A DNA stretch of 10,126 nucleotides from Bdellovibrionales bacterium (GCA_016713585.1 JADJOV010000022.1:1-10126); one strand, 5' to 3'. Counted from the first letter of the stretch, positions 1 through 7,518 are shown. The notes: generated from the sequence alone by a model not told the origin. Translations and numbers: made by a program.

Positions 1-1
1 G

Positions 2-202
2 ATAGGGAAACAGGAACCAGAACTCTTTGTGGGTCTGACTAAGTTGATTCAAACCCAAATGAAAGCTGCGAAAGAAGCCGAGGCTGAAGAAGCTGTCGCC
101 GCCGAGTCTAAAGAGAACGTGAATTCAGATTCACCATCAACCTTTATGAATATTATGAACCTTTTTCGACCCTCAACCCGCTCACTCAGGTGCAAGGCTT
201 GA
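2..202 (+). CDS. C-terminal end of an unrecognised protein (5' end outside window)
   Basis: Frame 2 is open from the window edge to a TGA at 200-202 and gives about 66 residues. The first part is alanine- and glutamate-rich and looks helical (a run like KAAKEAEAEEAVAAESKE). The end (LFRPSTRSLRCKA) is arginine/serine-rich and looks less natural. Two other frames over the last part read more like protein. If the T5 run at 162-166 were T4, the protein would continue as LFDPQPAHSGARLDELQ and stop at 246-248. If it were T6, it would continue as LFSTLNPLTQVQGLMNSKYW and run into the neighbouring convergent gene. The true C-terminus is therefore uncertain. I recognise no family and assign no function. 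The gene converges on the deacetylase, leaving a gap of about 80 bases in which I see no convincing terminator. Confidence 0.5.
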   Translation: MGKQEPELFVGLTKLIQTQMKAAKEAEAEEAVAAESKENVNSDSPSTFMNIMNLFRPSTRSLRCKA

Positions 203-282
203 TGAACTCCAAATACTGGAGGGCACCCAGGTCAGCCCCACAGCGTGAATCACGAGAGCGAATAAGCAAATTGAGGTCCTAT

Positions 283-996
283 CTATTTGCCACGCTTAAG
301 CAAATAATACCATCTGTACCAGGTTGCCGTTTTCTTTTTTAACTGCTGTGGCCCATCTTTGGGGAAGATATTGATTCGAAAAACTTGATAGGGGTGTTCT
401 TCAAGATGAAGCCCACCCTGATCAGTGTTAACAGCATATTCGTATCCGGCATCTTCAGCCAGGCGGGCACTCAGTGGATTGCTATCGCCATAAGTAAATC
501 CAAAGGTTAAAATCTTGCGAGAAAACTCATCCTCTAAGCTTCGACGAGAGTCGCGGAGTTCACGCAGGGATTCATCCTCAGTCATTCTTGTGATTCTTTC
601 ATGACGAAAACCATGGCTCGCGATCTCAGAATTTGTTTTCGCAAGCTCTTGCCTTTCCATGGCGTTCAATAGAGGCATGGTCTCCTTGTCCCATGAATTA
701 GTTGTGACTTGGAGATCAGCGAGCAGAAAAAAAACAGCTTTCATTTTGTACTGACCCAGCAGAGGCACAGCATTTTTGAGATTGTTCCGGTAGCCGTCAT
801 CAAAAGTGAGAATGATCGGTTTTTTCGGAAATTCATCCAGAGCTCGTCGATGGGTGCGATACTGGGACAATTCTTCGAAAGTCATTGGTGTGAATCCCTG
901 AGCTTTAAAAAACTTCAAATGGTTTTCAAACTGCTGGGTTGTAATAAAAGTTTGATGAGGTCCAAGGAGAGCCTCTGGAACTACCTTGTGATACAT
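283..996 (-). CDS. NodB-type polysaccharide deacetylase (carbohydrate esterase 4 family)
   Basis: The 237-residue product has the NodB homology layout. Motif 1 is LTFDDGY (Asp66, Asp67) and motif 2 is SHGFRH (His128, His132), the usual Asp-His-His metal triad. It is followed by FTYGDSN near 167-173, in the place of the usual P-Y-G/R-x-P-x-G segment. The N-terminal MYHKVVP is the strand that opens many of these enzymes. Family members remove N-acetyl groups from GlcNAc-type polymers such as peptidoglycan, poly-GlcNAc or lipid-linked glycans. No signal peptide or membrane span is visible from this start, so a cytoplasmic role on a glycan precursor is possible. The start ATG (994-996) lies inside the preceding glycosyltransferase frame, with a 71-base overlap. 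The deacetylase frame is also open upstream as TCVFIPIL, which suggests the real N-terminus is longer and joined through an A-rich tract at about 1019-1036. The substrate is unknown. Confidence 0.85.
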   Translation of the reverse strand: MYHKVVPEALLGPHQTFITTQQFENHLKFFKAQGFTPMTFEELSQYRTHRRALDEFPKKPIILTFDDGYRNNLKNAVPLLGQYKMKAVFFLLADLQVTTNSWDKETMPLLNAMERQELAKTNSEIASHGFRHERITRMTEDESLRELRDSRRSLEDEFSRKILTFGFTYGDSNPLSARLAEDAGYEYAVNTDQGGLHLEEHPYQVFRINIFPKDGPQQLKKKTATWYRWYYLLKRGK

Positions 997-2143
997 AAGA
1001 ATTGGAATAAAAACGCAGGTTTTTGTTTTTGAAACCAGGCGGACTCATAAAGTCGCAATATTTTGGAACTAAAACCTGAGAGTCTACCTCATTTGCTAGT
1101 CTATGAGAGGCAGAGTTTTTTGAAGACGGACAATTCAAAAAATCGGTGATCTCTTGAGTGATTTTTGTAAAATCAAAAATTCCTTCAGGAATTGGGTAGC
1201 CAATATCTCCGAAGTTCGAGCGTAGAGCCTGGTCCAGATTTTCTTTTGTGACTAGGCCATCCCAGGAGGCTTCGCCCAAAGCAAAAACATTTTTCCCAGC
1301 CAAAAGAGCCTCAATTGCCACGCGCCCCGCGCCTATCACCGCACTTCCTGCCGTGGGCCACAGATCCTTTAAGGGGCGAGTGCTACAAACAAGCTGGAAC
1401 CGATTCGAGAATCTAGTTTGCAGGGCTTGAATATCCTCTAGGGTTTTTGGATCTATAAGGTTGGCGTCTCTCCCAATCAGATCAATTGCGAGAGTGGGAA
1501 ATTTCTCTAAGAGGGCTGGAAAAACCTTTGAGAGAAAGGCTTTTGCAAGTTCGCCTTTAGGTCCAGAAAAGCGACCCACATACGAGATTTTGAGCGCGTT
1601 TTCAACTTTCTCATCAGTCCCTAAACTCCTTGGCTCTTGAGTTGGTTTCTGGGGCAAATCTTTAAGGGGTTGCAGGTGAAAAGGATTCCTGAGTGTCCAA
1701 ATCTTTCTGGGATTCATTTTAAAATCAGTCTTCAAGTGTTCTGCCACATTTTCGCAAATTGCGATCACTCGATCGCCGTAGATGTCTCTAAGTCGCTTGG
1801 ACCATGAGAAGTGCTGCCGCCCATGAGCTGTTGTGATCAGGGCGGCAGAGGTTCCCCTACGAGCTGCCGAGGCCAGTCGTACAGCGGCTCGAGAGTGAGC
1901 ATGGATAATATGAATTTGATCAGCTTTTAGCTGAGCCCTCAGTTTGTGAGAATTTCGATAATGTTCTAACCGGGTTGGCTGATGGACCGACCATGATTCA
2001 AAGGGGACAGTGGTTGGTAGGTGAAGCTCGTCGGAAATAATCAGAACCTGATGACCGAGTGCCTGTTGGGCCTCCGCAAGATGAACCGCGTAAGCTTCTG
2101 CACCTGTAAGTTCCTTTTGAGATAGGATGTGAATGATTCGCAT
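926..2143 (-). CDS. GT-B fold glycosyltransferase, GT4-like
   Basis: The product is about 405 residues. It opens with MRIIHILSQKELTGAEAYA, the typical first strand and glycine-rich loop of GT4 enzymes. The middle carries HIIHAHSRAA and ITTAHG, then the second-domain signature ISYVGRFSGPKG. The region GAGRVAIEALLAGKNV lies where the donor-sugar site of the second domain sits. Such enzymes transfer a sugar from a nucleotide donor to a lipid-linked or surface glycan in the cytoplasm. I chose the ATG at 2141-2143; another ATG nine bases upstream (2150-2152) adds only MFY. Neither has a clear Shine-Dalgarno sequence. The family-like part ends near LVPKYCDF (residue 368 from the upstream ATG). The remaining 40 residues read through the start of the deacetylase in another frame and look artificial, so the 3' end is suspect. 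The pair probably acts on the same envelope polysaccharide. Confidence 0.82.
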   Translation of the reverse strand: MRIIHILSQKELTGAEAYAVHLAEAQQALGHQVLIISDELHLPTTVPFESWSVHQPTRLEHYRNSHKLRAQLKADQIHIIHAHSRAAVRLASAARRGTSAALITTAHGRQHFSWSKRLRDIYGDRVIAICENVAEHLKTDFKMNPRKIWTLRNPFHLQPLKDLPQKPTQEPRSLGTDEKVENALKISYVGRFSGPKGELAKAFLSKVFPALLEKFPTLAIDLIGRDANLIDPKTLEDIQALQTRFSNRFQLVCSTRPLKDLWPTAGSAVIGAGRVAIEALLAGKNVFALGEASWDGLVTKENLDQALRSNFGDIGYPIPEGIFDFTKITQEITDFLNCPSSKNSASHRLANEVDSQVLVPKYCDFMSPPGFKNKNLRFYSNSYVSQGSSRGSPWTSSNFYYNPAV

Positions 2144-2193
2144 ATAAAACATTTAATCTAATGCTGCATGTTAAGCTAGACATTTTGTTGGCT

Positions 2194-2222
2194 TTGACTG
2201 AAGTTTAAGATGCCGATAACAT
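2194..2222 (+). promoter_or_regulatory. Sigma70-like promoter for the TonB locus
   Basis: TTGACT (2194-2199, five of six to consensus) is separated by exactly 17 bases from TAACAT (2217-2222, four of six). Transcription would begin near 2229, about 20 bases before the ATG of the small membrane protein at 2250. This is the best promoter match seen in the divergent gap between the glycosyltransferase and the TonB locus. No Fur-box-like or other operator is evident beside it, so iron control cannot be claimed. Confidence 0.5.
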
Positions 2223-2249
2223 TCGGTGAAAGCTGAAGAAGGGTGTCAT

Positions 2250-2402
2250 ATGCAAAGTAACCAGAGTAAAAACAATCAGATGAAAAAAAATGTGGGTGAG
2301 GATGATTCTATTCGGGAGATGCTACCTTACTTGCTCTATGCGGCGATACCGCTGGCGATCACCTTTTTGATTGCATTCACCATGGGTTCTACCCAGCAAT
2401 AA
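2250..2402 (+). CDS. Small single-span membrane protein (50 aa), unrecognised
   Basis: An ATG at 2250-2252 opens a 50-codon frame ending in TAA at 2400-2402. It is preceded by a good Shine-Dalgarno sequence (AGAAGGG, about 6-7 bases before the ATG) and by the promoter at 2194-2222. The protein has a hydrophilic, lysine/asparagine-rich N-terminus, a short acidic stretch (GEDDS) and one strongly hydrophobic segment at about residues 25-45 (YLLYAAIPLAITFLIAFTM). It ends in a short polar tail. It sits 42 bases before exbB in the same direction, so it is probably the first gene of the operon. A structural or regulatory partner of the ExbB-ExbD motor is an inference from position only; I recognise no family. 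A clear ribosome site, promoter and coherent membrane segment support it as a real gene despite its size. Confidence 0.65.
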   Translation: MQSNQSKNNQMKKNVGEDDSIREMLPYLLYAAIPLAITFLIAFTMGSTQQ

Positions 2403-2444
2403 ATTTCTTGCAAAGAGGCAGACTCAAGCTAGACTCTTTGGCCT

Positions 2445-3051
2445 ATGACAACATTAATTGTGCTGACTGATTTGGTCGAAAAATTGGTTCTTGTGGTTTT
2501 GCTTTGTCTCTCAATCTGGTCCATGACCATTGTGATTGATCGGCGACGAATTCTAAAGAGCGAAGCTAATTTGGAGTTTTTCAATAAGCTTAAAGGTTTG
2601 TTAGAAAACAACCAGCTGGCTGAATTTGCGACACTGCTGAGTCAGGGGTTTCAGGGGCAAAATATGTTAGCCGGAGCCCTTCGGAGAGCTCTTGAAAATT
2701 CTGGTACGCCTCAGAGCATCGATCGAGCTGTTTCAAGCTATGTGACGGCCGACAAAAATTCGCCTTGAAAAGGGGCTCGCGATTTTGGGAACTCTGGGAG
2801 CTAACGCTCCATTTATTGGCCTCTTTGGGACGGTTCTAGGTATCATCAGAGCCTTTGCTTATTTGGGAACTCAGGGAGGCTCAGCGGCTGTGATGTCTGG
2901 AGTCTCTCAGGCGCTCTACGCAACGGCATTAGGACTTATGGTTGCAATTCCTGCGGTTGTTTTTTTTAATATTTTCACAAAGCAGATTAGAAATTCAGTC
3001 GTCTGGACTGAGGCTCTTCGAGATCTCTATGTGGCTAAGAAAAAGTGGTAG
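2445..3051 (+). CDS. exbB: ExbB/TolQ-family motor protein, reading frame broken by one extra A
   Basis: This is the proton-channel subunit of the TonB energising complex in the inner membrane. The first frame (2445-2768) carries an N-terminal membrane span and the cytoplasmic domain (DRRRILKSEANLEFF to SSYVTADK). The second frame, open to 3051, carries the hallmark region GTLGANAPFIGLFGTVLGII and the last membrane span (ALGLMVAIPAVVFFNIF). Removing one A from the A5 run at 2754-2758 joins them as TADKIRLEKGLAILGTLGAN, exactly the family pattern, giving about 201 residues, a normal ExbB length. As written, the first half ends at a TGA at 2766-2768. No strong Shine-Dalgarno sequence precedes the ATG at 2445. 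ExbD begins six bases after its stop. The break is either a sequence error or a real lesion; a +1 slip on AAAAA is conceivable but unproven. Confidence 0.88.
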
Positions 3052-3057
3052 TTCAGT

Positions 3058-3459
3058 ATGGCTTCACTTAACGACGATACCGAAATCATTTCATCAATCA
3101 ATATCACTCCATTTGTGGATGTTGTTTTAGTCCTTCTCGTTGTTTTTATGGTTACGGCTCCCCTGATGATGAAAGATATTTTGGAAATTCGGTTGCCAAA
3201 GGTGAGCCACGGCGATGGTGGAGCGCTGCAAACCTTAGGAGTCGCTGTCAATCGAGAAGGGCAAATTCTAGTGAATGGAGTCTTAACAGACGAGGCGGGC
3301 CTGCAAGAGGCGGCTCAAGGTGCCTTGTCACAAAATGTAGATTCTCAGGCCATTATCAGCGCTGATGAAGCGGTCGTTTACGGGCGAGTTGTTCGAGTGA
3401 TTGACCTTTTGAAGGGGGCTGGGCTTAATCGATTTGCAGTCCAGATAACCACTCAATGA
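3058..3459 (+). CDS. exbD: ExbD/TolR-family motor protein
   Basis: The 133-residue product has the full ExbD layout. There is a short cytoplasmic N-terminus (MASLNDDTEIISSINITPF), then one membrane span (VDVVLVLLVVFMVTAPLMM), then a periplasmic domain to the C-terminus. Asp21 at the start of the span matches the essential proton-carrying aspartate of ExbD/TolR, and INITPFVDVVLVLL is the family signature. With ExbB it forms the proton-driven motor that acts on TonB. It lies six bases after exbB, and its stop overlaps the tonB start in the sequence ATGA, so the three are almost certainly co-transcribed and translationally coupled. It is intact. Confidence 0.93.
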   Translation: MASLNDDTEIISSINITPFVDVVLVLLVVFMVTAPLMMKDILEIRLPKVSHGDGGALQTLGVAVNREGQILVNGVLTDEAGLQEAAQGALSQNVDSQAIISADEAVVYGRVVRVIDLLKGAGLNRFAVQITTQ

Positions 3460-4136
3460 CAATGGCTTTGTCATCGACTCTGCAAGCGGCCCTGAACAAA
3501 GTTCCGGCCTGGATCCTTTCTTTGAGTATTCACGGATTGTTTGTATTGAGTTGGGTTTTACTGAGTATGAGTCGGTCGGCAAGCCCTCGCCGAGTGACTT
3601 TTGAGGTGATTGAAAATCCTAAAGTCAGTTCTGTTCCTATTGCGACCCGACCGATAGCTCAACCCCCGAAAGTCGAGAGCAAACCCAAAGTTGAAAGGCG
3701 AGCGGTTTTTGGTCTAAGTCAGAAAGCCATTTTAGCACCTGACTCAGACCAAACTGCTGTTGATGTTAAAGTTGGAAATACAATTGCGAAGGCGCCTTAT
3801 CAGCTTCAAATGCAGCCGGGGGATGTTGAGAGTTTGCCAATACCAGTTGAAGATTATTTAGTCAGCGCCATGCCAATTTTGAAATCAGAAGTGCGAATTC
3901 CCTATCCGGAAGAGGCCCGCAAGAGAGGTATTGAAGGCCCGGTCGTGATGGACTTGTTGGTTGATCAAGAGGGCCAAGTGCGTCAAGTTGTTTTGGTGGA
4001 AGGTCCTGGATTTGGGTTGAATGAGGCTGCGAGCGGGGCAGCTCAAGAATTTAAGTTTCAGCCAGCACGGGTGAATGAGCAGGCTGTTTCCGTAAAGATT
4101 CGATATACATATCGATTTGTTTTGAAAAACCGGTAG
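3456..4136 (+). CDS. tonB: TonB energy transducer
   Basis: The 226-residue protein has the three-part TonB layout. The N-terminal membrane anchor at about residues 17-38 (VPAWILSLSIHGLFVLSWVL) contains Ser22 and His26. Their spacing matches the Ser-x3-His motif of the TonB transmembrane helix that contacts ExbB/ExbD. A proline/lysine linker follows at about 55-80 (RPIAQPPKVESKPKVE). The C-terminal TonB domain at about 143-226 has YPEEARKRGIEG, repeated GxV strands and FKFQPA. It spans the periplasm and passes energy to the receptor encoded next. The start ATG (3456) overlaps the exbD stop; a second ATG at 3462 is possible. Being encoded beside its receptor, it is probably dedicated to it. Confidence 0.92.
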   Translation: MTMALSSTLQAALNKVPAWILSLSIHGLFVLSWVLLSMSRSASPRRVTFEVIENPKVSSVPIATRPIAQPPKVESKPKVERRAVFGLSQKAILAPDSDQTAVDVKVGNTIAKAPYQLQMQPGDVESLPIPVEDYLVSAMPILKSEVRIPYPEEARKRGIEGPVVMDLLVDQEGQVRQVVLVEGPGFGLNEAASGAAQEFKFQPARVNEQAVSVKIRYTYRFVLKNR

Positions 4137-4143
4137 GCGAGAA

Positions 4144-4170
4144 GATTGGAACGATTGGAAAGTTTGGAAA
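4144..4170 (+). repeat. Three tandem 9-bp units in the receptor's ribosome-binding region
   Basis: GATTGGAAC (4144-4152), GATTGGAAA (4153-4161) and GTTTGGAAA (4162-4170) follow one another directly, one base before the receptor ATG at 4172. Each unit contains GGAA, a Shine-Dalgarno-like core. The middle unit is about 10 bases from the first ATG. The last is too close to it but well placed for an in-frame ATG at 4181. Unit gain or loss would change which start is used. Confidence 0.6.
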
Positions 4171-4171
4171 G

Positions 4172-6468
4172 ATGAAGAAAATGCGACAAATTCGGGGTGT
4201 TGTTTCTATACTACTGACAATTTTTATGGGCCCACTGACCAGTGCTCAGAGTGAGAGCTCGATGTCTAATTTTCCTGGAAATTTAGGCGGGAGACTTTTC
4301 GAGAAGGGAACGAGAAAACCCCTGCGAGAAGTTTCAATTTTTCTATTGCCGCACAAACTGAAGGCTGTCACCGAGAGCAATGGATATTTCAAGTTTCTTC
4401 AAGTGCCCTTTGGGGAGTATGAAATAATTGTTAATCAGGCCGGTTACCAGAAATTGGAAAGGGTGGAGTTTTGACTGTAGATAATCCATCTCAAAGCCAA
4501 ACCTTATTTCTTGAAAAGTCTTCTTACAACACCTTTGAGACTACAATCGTTGGGGCCAAATCTCGCAGGGATGATTCTCAAAAGTCGTTGAAACAAGAAG
4601 AGTTTCTCAGTCTACCAGGGGCGGGGGGAGATCCTGTAAAAGCTGTGCAGAATCTGCCGGGAATCAATCGAGTCTCCGGGTTTAGTTCCCAAGTCGTTAT
4701 TCAAGGGTCTGCACCCAAGGATACGACCTATGCGGCGGATGGGCATAGAATTCCTTTGGTCTTTCATTTCGGAGGACTTTCGAGTGTGATCATGCCAGAG
4801 GCGCTTGAGACCGTGGACTATCTTTCGGCGGGCTATGGGTCTGAATATTCACGCGCCTTGGGGGGAGTGATATCCCTTCAGACTCGCAAACCAGATATCA
4901 AAGAGCGAGAGTCCAAAGGATTTTTCTTTGTTGATACACTCAAAGCCGGGGGACTTTTTGAGTCGAAAATTGACGAAAAAAGTTCTTTCTTGGTGAGCGG
5001 TCGCTATAGTTATATTGGCCTTTTTTTGGCAAAAGCCACCGAGAAGAATTCAGATCTTAACTTAACTGTGGCTCCAGAATTTTCGGACTTCACAGGAATT
5101 TACCATCGAGAACTGAATCCTGGAGAAAACTTGAAAATCGTGACGGTGGCGTCTCATGATACTCTTGGTTTTTTATTTAAGCAGCCAGCAAAGTCCGATC
5201 CCACTCTGCGTGGTAATTTTAGAAATGAGACTACTTTTTATCGTTTGATCCCGCAATGGAGTCGTCAAATTGATGATACTCAAGCCGTCAAACTTTCGTT
5301 TGGTTTGGGTCGGGATCAAATTTCAGTCGATGTTGGGCAAAATTATTTTTATTTAATTAGTGATACTTTGACGACTCGAGGGGAATGGGAAAAGAAGTGG
5401 TCAGAGCTTTGGATAACTCATTTGGGGTTTGATAACAGCTATGGACGGGCAGCGGTGAAGATTCGCCTCCCAGCACCTCAAAGTGAAGGAGGAGTTTCTA
5501 ATCCCTTGGCGTCAAGTGAGGTTAGAGAAACAACAATTTCAGGAAAAATCAACAATGTCGGAATCTACTTTCGTAATGAACTTAAACATGAAAAGCTAAC
5601 GACTCTTCCTGCGTTGAGGGTCGATTCATTCAGTCAGACGAAAGAAGTATTGTTATCACCCCGCCTGGGCTTTCGCTATCTCGTTTCGGAGAGTCTCAGC
5701 TTTCGGACTGCTGGAGGCCTTTATTATCAGCCGCCGGAACCTCAAGAATCAGACGCGACCTACGGCAATCCTGGGATTAAAGCTCCAAGAGCAGTTCATT
5801 TTATGCTTGGTTTTGAAAAAGATCTCAAGGAAGGCCGAACGGATGGTTTGTCCTTGAGCGGAGGGTTCTTTGATAGTTGGTTTAGTAAACTCGTGGTCCC
5901 GTCTCAGGCTCGAGTGGAGAGGGACGGAGTTCAGGTGAACGAGAATGTATCGAATTCCGGTGGTGGCAGGGCCTATGGATTAGAGACACAACTTAAATTT
6001 GAGAATGTTCCGTTTACAGGTTGGATTGCGTACACCTGGTCCAAGAGCACTCGCTGGAGGCCAAATACTCCTGAATATAATTATGAATACGATCAGACAC
6101 ATAATTTAAATCTGGTGATGGCTCGGGATTTTTCAAACAACTGGAAGGTCTCTGGACGATTTCGTTTTGTGACTGGAAACCCCTGGACTCCGATTTCCGG
6201 GGCAACCTTCGACGCTGACAATGATGTTTACATTCCGTCGAGGGGAGGGATCTATTCGGAACGACAGGGTGATTTTTCTCAGTTGGATTTGAGATTCGAT
6301 AAAAAGTACATCTTGGATCAGGCGATCTGGTCTGTCTATCTGGATATTCAAAATGTGCTTGGGCAGAAAAATACAGAAAGTTATCAGTATTCCTATAACT
6401 ACAAAGAGAAAGAAGCAGTTTCGGGGTTACCCTTGTTGCCCTCTCTGGGTGTGAAGGGAGAGTTTTAG
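4172..6468 (+). CDS. TonB-dependent outer-membrane receptor with N-terminal regulatory-like domain; frame interrupted near 4471
   Basis: A signal peptide (MKKMRQIRGVVSILLTIF, probable cut after TSA) leads into a carboxypeptidase-regulatory-like beta domain (GRLFEKGTRKPLREVSIFLL to EYEIIVNQAGYQKLERVEF). The first frame stops at 4472-4474. The second frame, open from TTG at 4471 in a TTGA overlap, continues with TVDNPSQSQTLFLEK and a TonB-box-like ETTIVGA. Next comes the plug (DPVKAVQNLPGINR, then GYGSEYSRALGGVISLQTRKP) and a long barrel ending in SLGVKGEF, with the terminal Phe typical of outer-membrane barrels. Adding one T to the T4 run at 4469-4472 joins both parts (VEFLTVDNPSQ) into about 765 residues, a normal receptor length. 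The signal peptide would otherwise be cut off from the barrel, so the parts belong together. The ligand cannot be inferred. Bases 6175-6223 recur at 9101-9148. Confidence 0.9.
6175..6223 (+). repeat. Direct repeat copy A (inside the receptor gene)
   Basis: This 49-bp segment encodes the receptor stretch GNPWTPISGATFDADN in the barrel. It recurs as a 48-bp copy in the same orientation at 9101-9148. The only differences are one base fewer in a C run (C4 at 6180-6183, C3 at 9106-9108) and one substitution (G6192 against A9117). Here it is in frame and functional, so this is the parental copy. Confidence 0.9.
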
Positions 6469-7326
6469 ATGAAAATCTTAGGGGTCCTTGCTTTAGTCTT
6501 ATTGTTTGGCTGCAGTGAAAATAAGCTTCCAAAATATGTGGAGCTTCGAGAGTTACGCGTCCTCGGTCTAATTGCTGAGCCGCCAGAAGTTGACGCCGGT
6601 GGAGTCTCGATGATCACTCCCGTCCGGAGCGATATAACAGAATCGACGGCCCTAACCTACGAGGCTGTCGGATGCTTGGACCCTGGTGTGAGTGTTGGTG
6701 CGGAAGCAACTTGTGCGGGAGCCCCCTCCGCAGTGAGTCTTTCTTCGGGGTCCTTGACGACTGGGGATATGACCAAGGCCCGAGGATTTACGGGACTTGC
6801 CACACCCTTTTCAGTGACTGCACCAGCTTCATCCCTGATTTTCCTGCAGCGTCGGGAGCAAGATCAATTTAACGGAATTAGTTACCTTGTGACCTATACT
6901 GTGACTAACTCGACAGGGGTCACCGTCAAGAGCTTTAAACGTTTGATTATTTCAACTCGTCCTCTCTCTCAAAAAAACAAGAATCCGATTTTAAGTGATA
7001 TTTTGGGCGATGGTTTGGTTTTTTCAACATCATTTTCTCTTGCGGCGGCTATTTCAGTTGCTCCAAGTTTTGGAGCGGTCGGCGCAGAAACCTACCTAGT
7101 TCAACAGGCCGATGGCAGTCAGTCCACTCGGAATGAAGAGATTCTGACGACCTGGTTTATCACCGATGGTGAGCTCAAGTCCTATCGAACGACTGGAGCG
7201 GATTCTAACACGTGGACAACCCCCGGGGCTCTGGTGAGCGGGAGGGATACTTTTCTTCTGGCCTTGATACGAGATGGACGGGGCGGGCTTTCGGTCGTGA
7301 AAAAGTGCTTCGGCACCTGTCCGTAA
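6469..7326 (+). CDS. Lipoprotein following the TonB-dependent receptor, unrecognised family
   Basis: The 285-residue product starts with a short lipoprotein signal, MKILGVLALVLLFGCSENK. Its lipobox LFGC puts the lipidated Cys at residue 15, so it should be anchored in the outer (or inner) membrane. Ser at +2 does not suggest inner-membrane retention in the classical rule. The mature part is rich in Thr, Ser, Gly and Val and looks beta-stranded; it has several Cys (two near 69-82 and a CFGTCP terminus) that might pair. The ATG follows the receptor stop TAG with no gap, and a good Shine-Dalgarno sequence (GGGAGAG, 6456-6462) sits six bases upstream, so it is coupled to the receptor. A role as surface or periplasmic partner of the receptor is inferred from position. 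I see no SusD-like or enzymatic motif. Confidence 0.8.
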   Translation: MKILGVLALVLLFGCSENKLPKYVELRELRVLGLIAEPPEVDAGGVSMITPVRSDITESTALTYEAVGCLDPGVSVGAEATCAGAPSAVSLSSGSLTTGDMTKARGFTGLATPFSVTAPASSLIFLQRREQDQFNGISYLVTYTVTNSTGVTVKSFKRLIISTRPLSQKNKNPILSDILGDGLVFSTSFSLAAAISVAPSFGAVGAETYLVQQADGSQSTRNEEILTTWFITDGELKSYRTTGADSNTWTTPGALVSGRDTFLLALIRDGRGGLSVVKKCFGTCP

Positions 7327-7477
7327 TTCGAGTTGGGTATGCCTTTTCTAGGCGGGATTAAATGAGTCTTTCGACTCTGGTTTCACGGAGAGGATCTTGC
7401 TCCTGATTGCTCGGCCATTCAATAGCAGAGCTAAGAAGCGATACGTCTCAAATCTAAAAAATCAAATTCTCAAGCAT

Positions 7478-7517
7478 ACATAAGTCCACGTGATTTTATT
7501 TTCATGTGGACTTATGT
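7478..7517. terminator. Strong inverted repeat between lipoprotein and AbiE genes
   Basis: Two 16-base arms (7478-7493 and 7502-7517) are complementary except for one position. They flank an 8-base T-rich loop. The one imperfect pair is G7490 with T7505, a G-U wobble in a plus-strand transcript but an A-C mismatch in a minus-strand one. The repeat ends one base before the stop codon of the minus-strand AbiEii gene. It is well placed to end transcription from both sides, but no clear T-run follows on either strand, so it may instead protect 3' ends or be a DNA-level element. Confidence 0.5.
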
Positions 7518-7518
7518 T

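Noticed and set aside
2408..2435. Second promoter-like pair before exbB (TTGCAA, 16 bases, TAGACT)
   Set aside because: The -10 box is weak and would start transcription at the exbB ATG; the promoter at 2194-2222 already explains expression.
6014..6532. Minus-strand 172-codon ORF under the receptor 3' end
   Set aside because: Composition is Ser/Arg/Pro/Cys-rich as expected of an antisense shadow, and the plus-strand receptor is clearly the coding frame.
7364..7377. GAGTC-TTTC-GACTC hairpin after the lipoprotein gene as a terminator
   Set aside because: The stem is only five pairs and no T-run follows.
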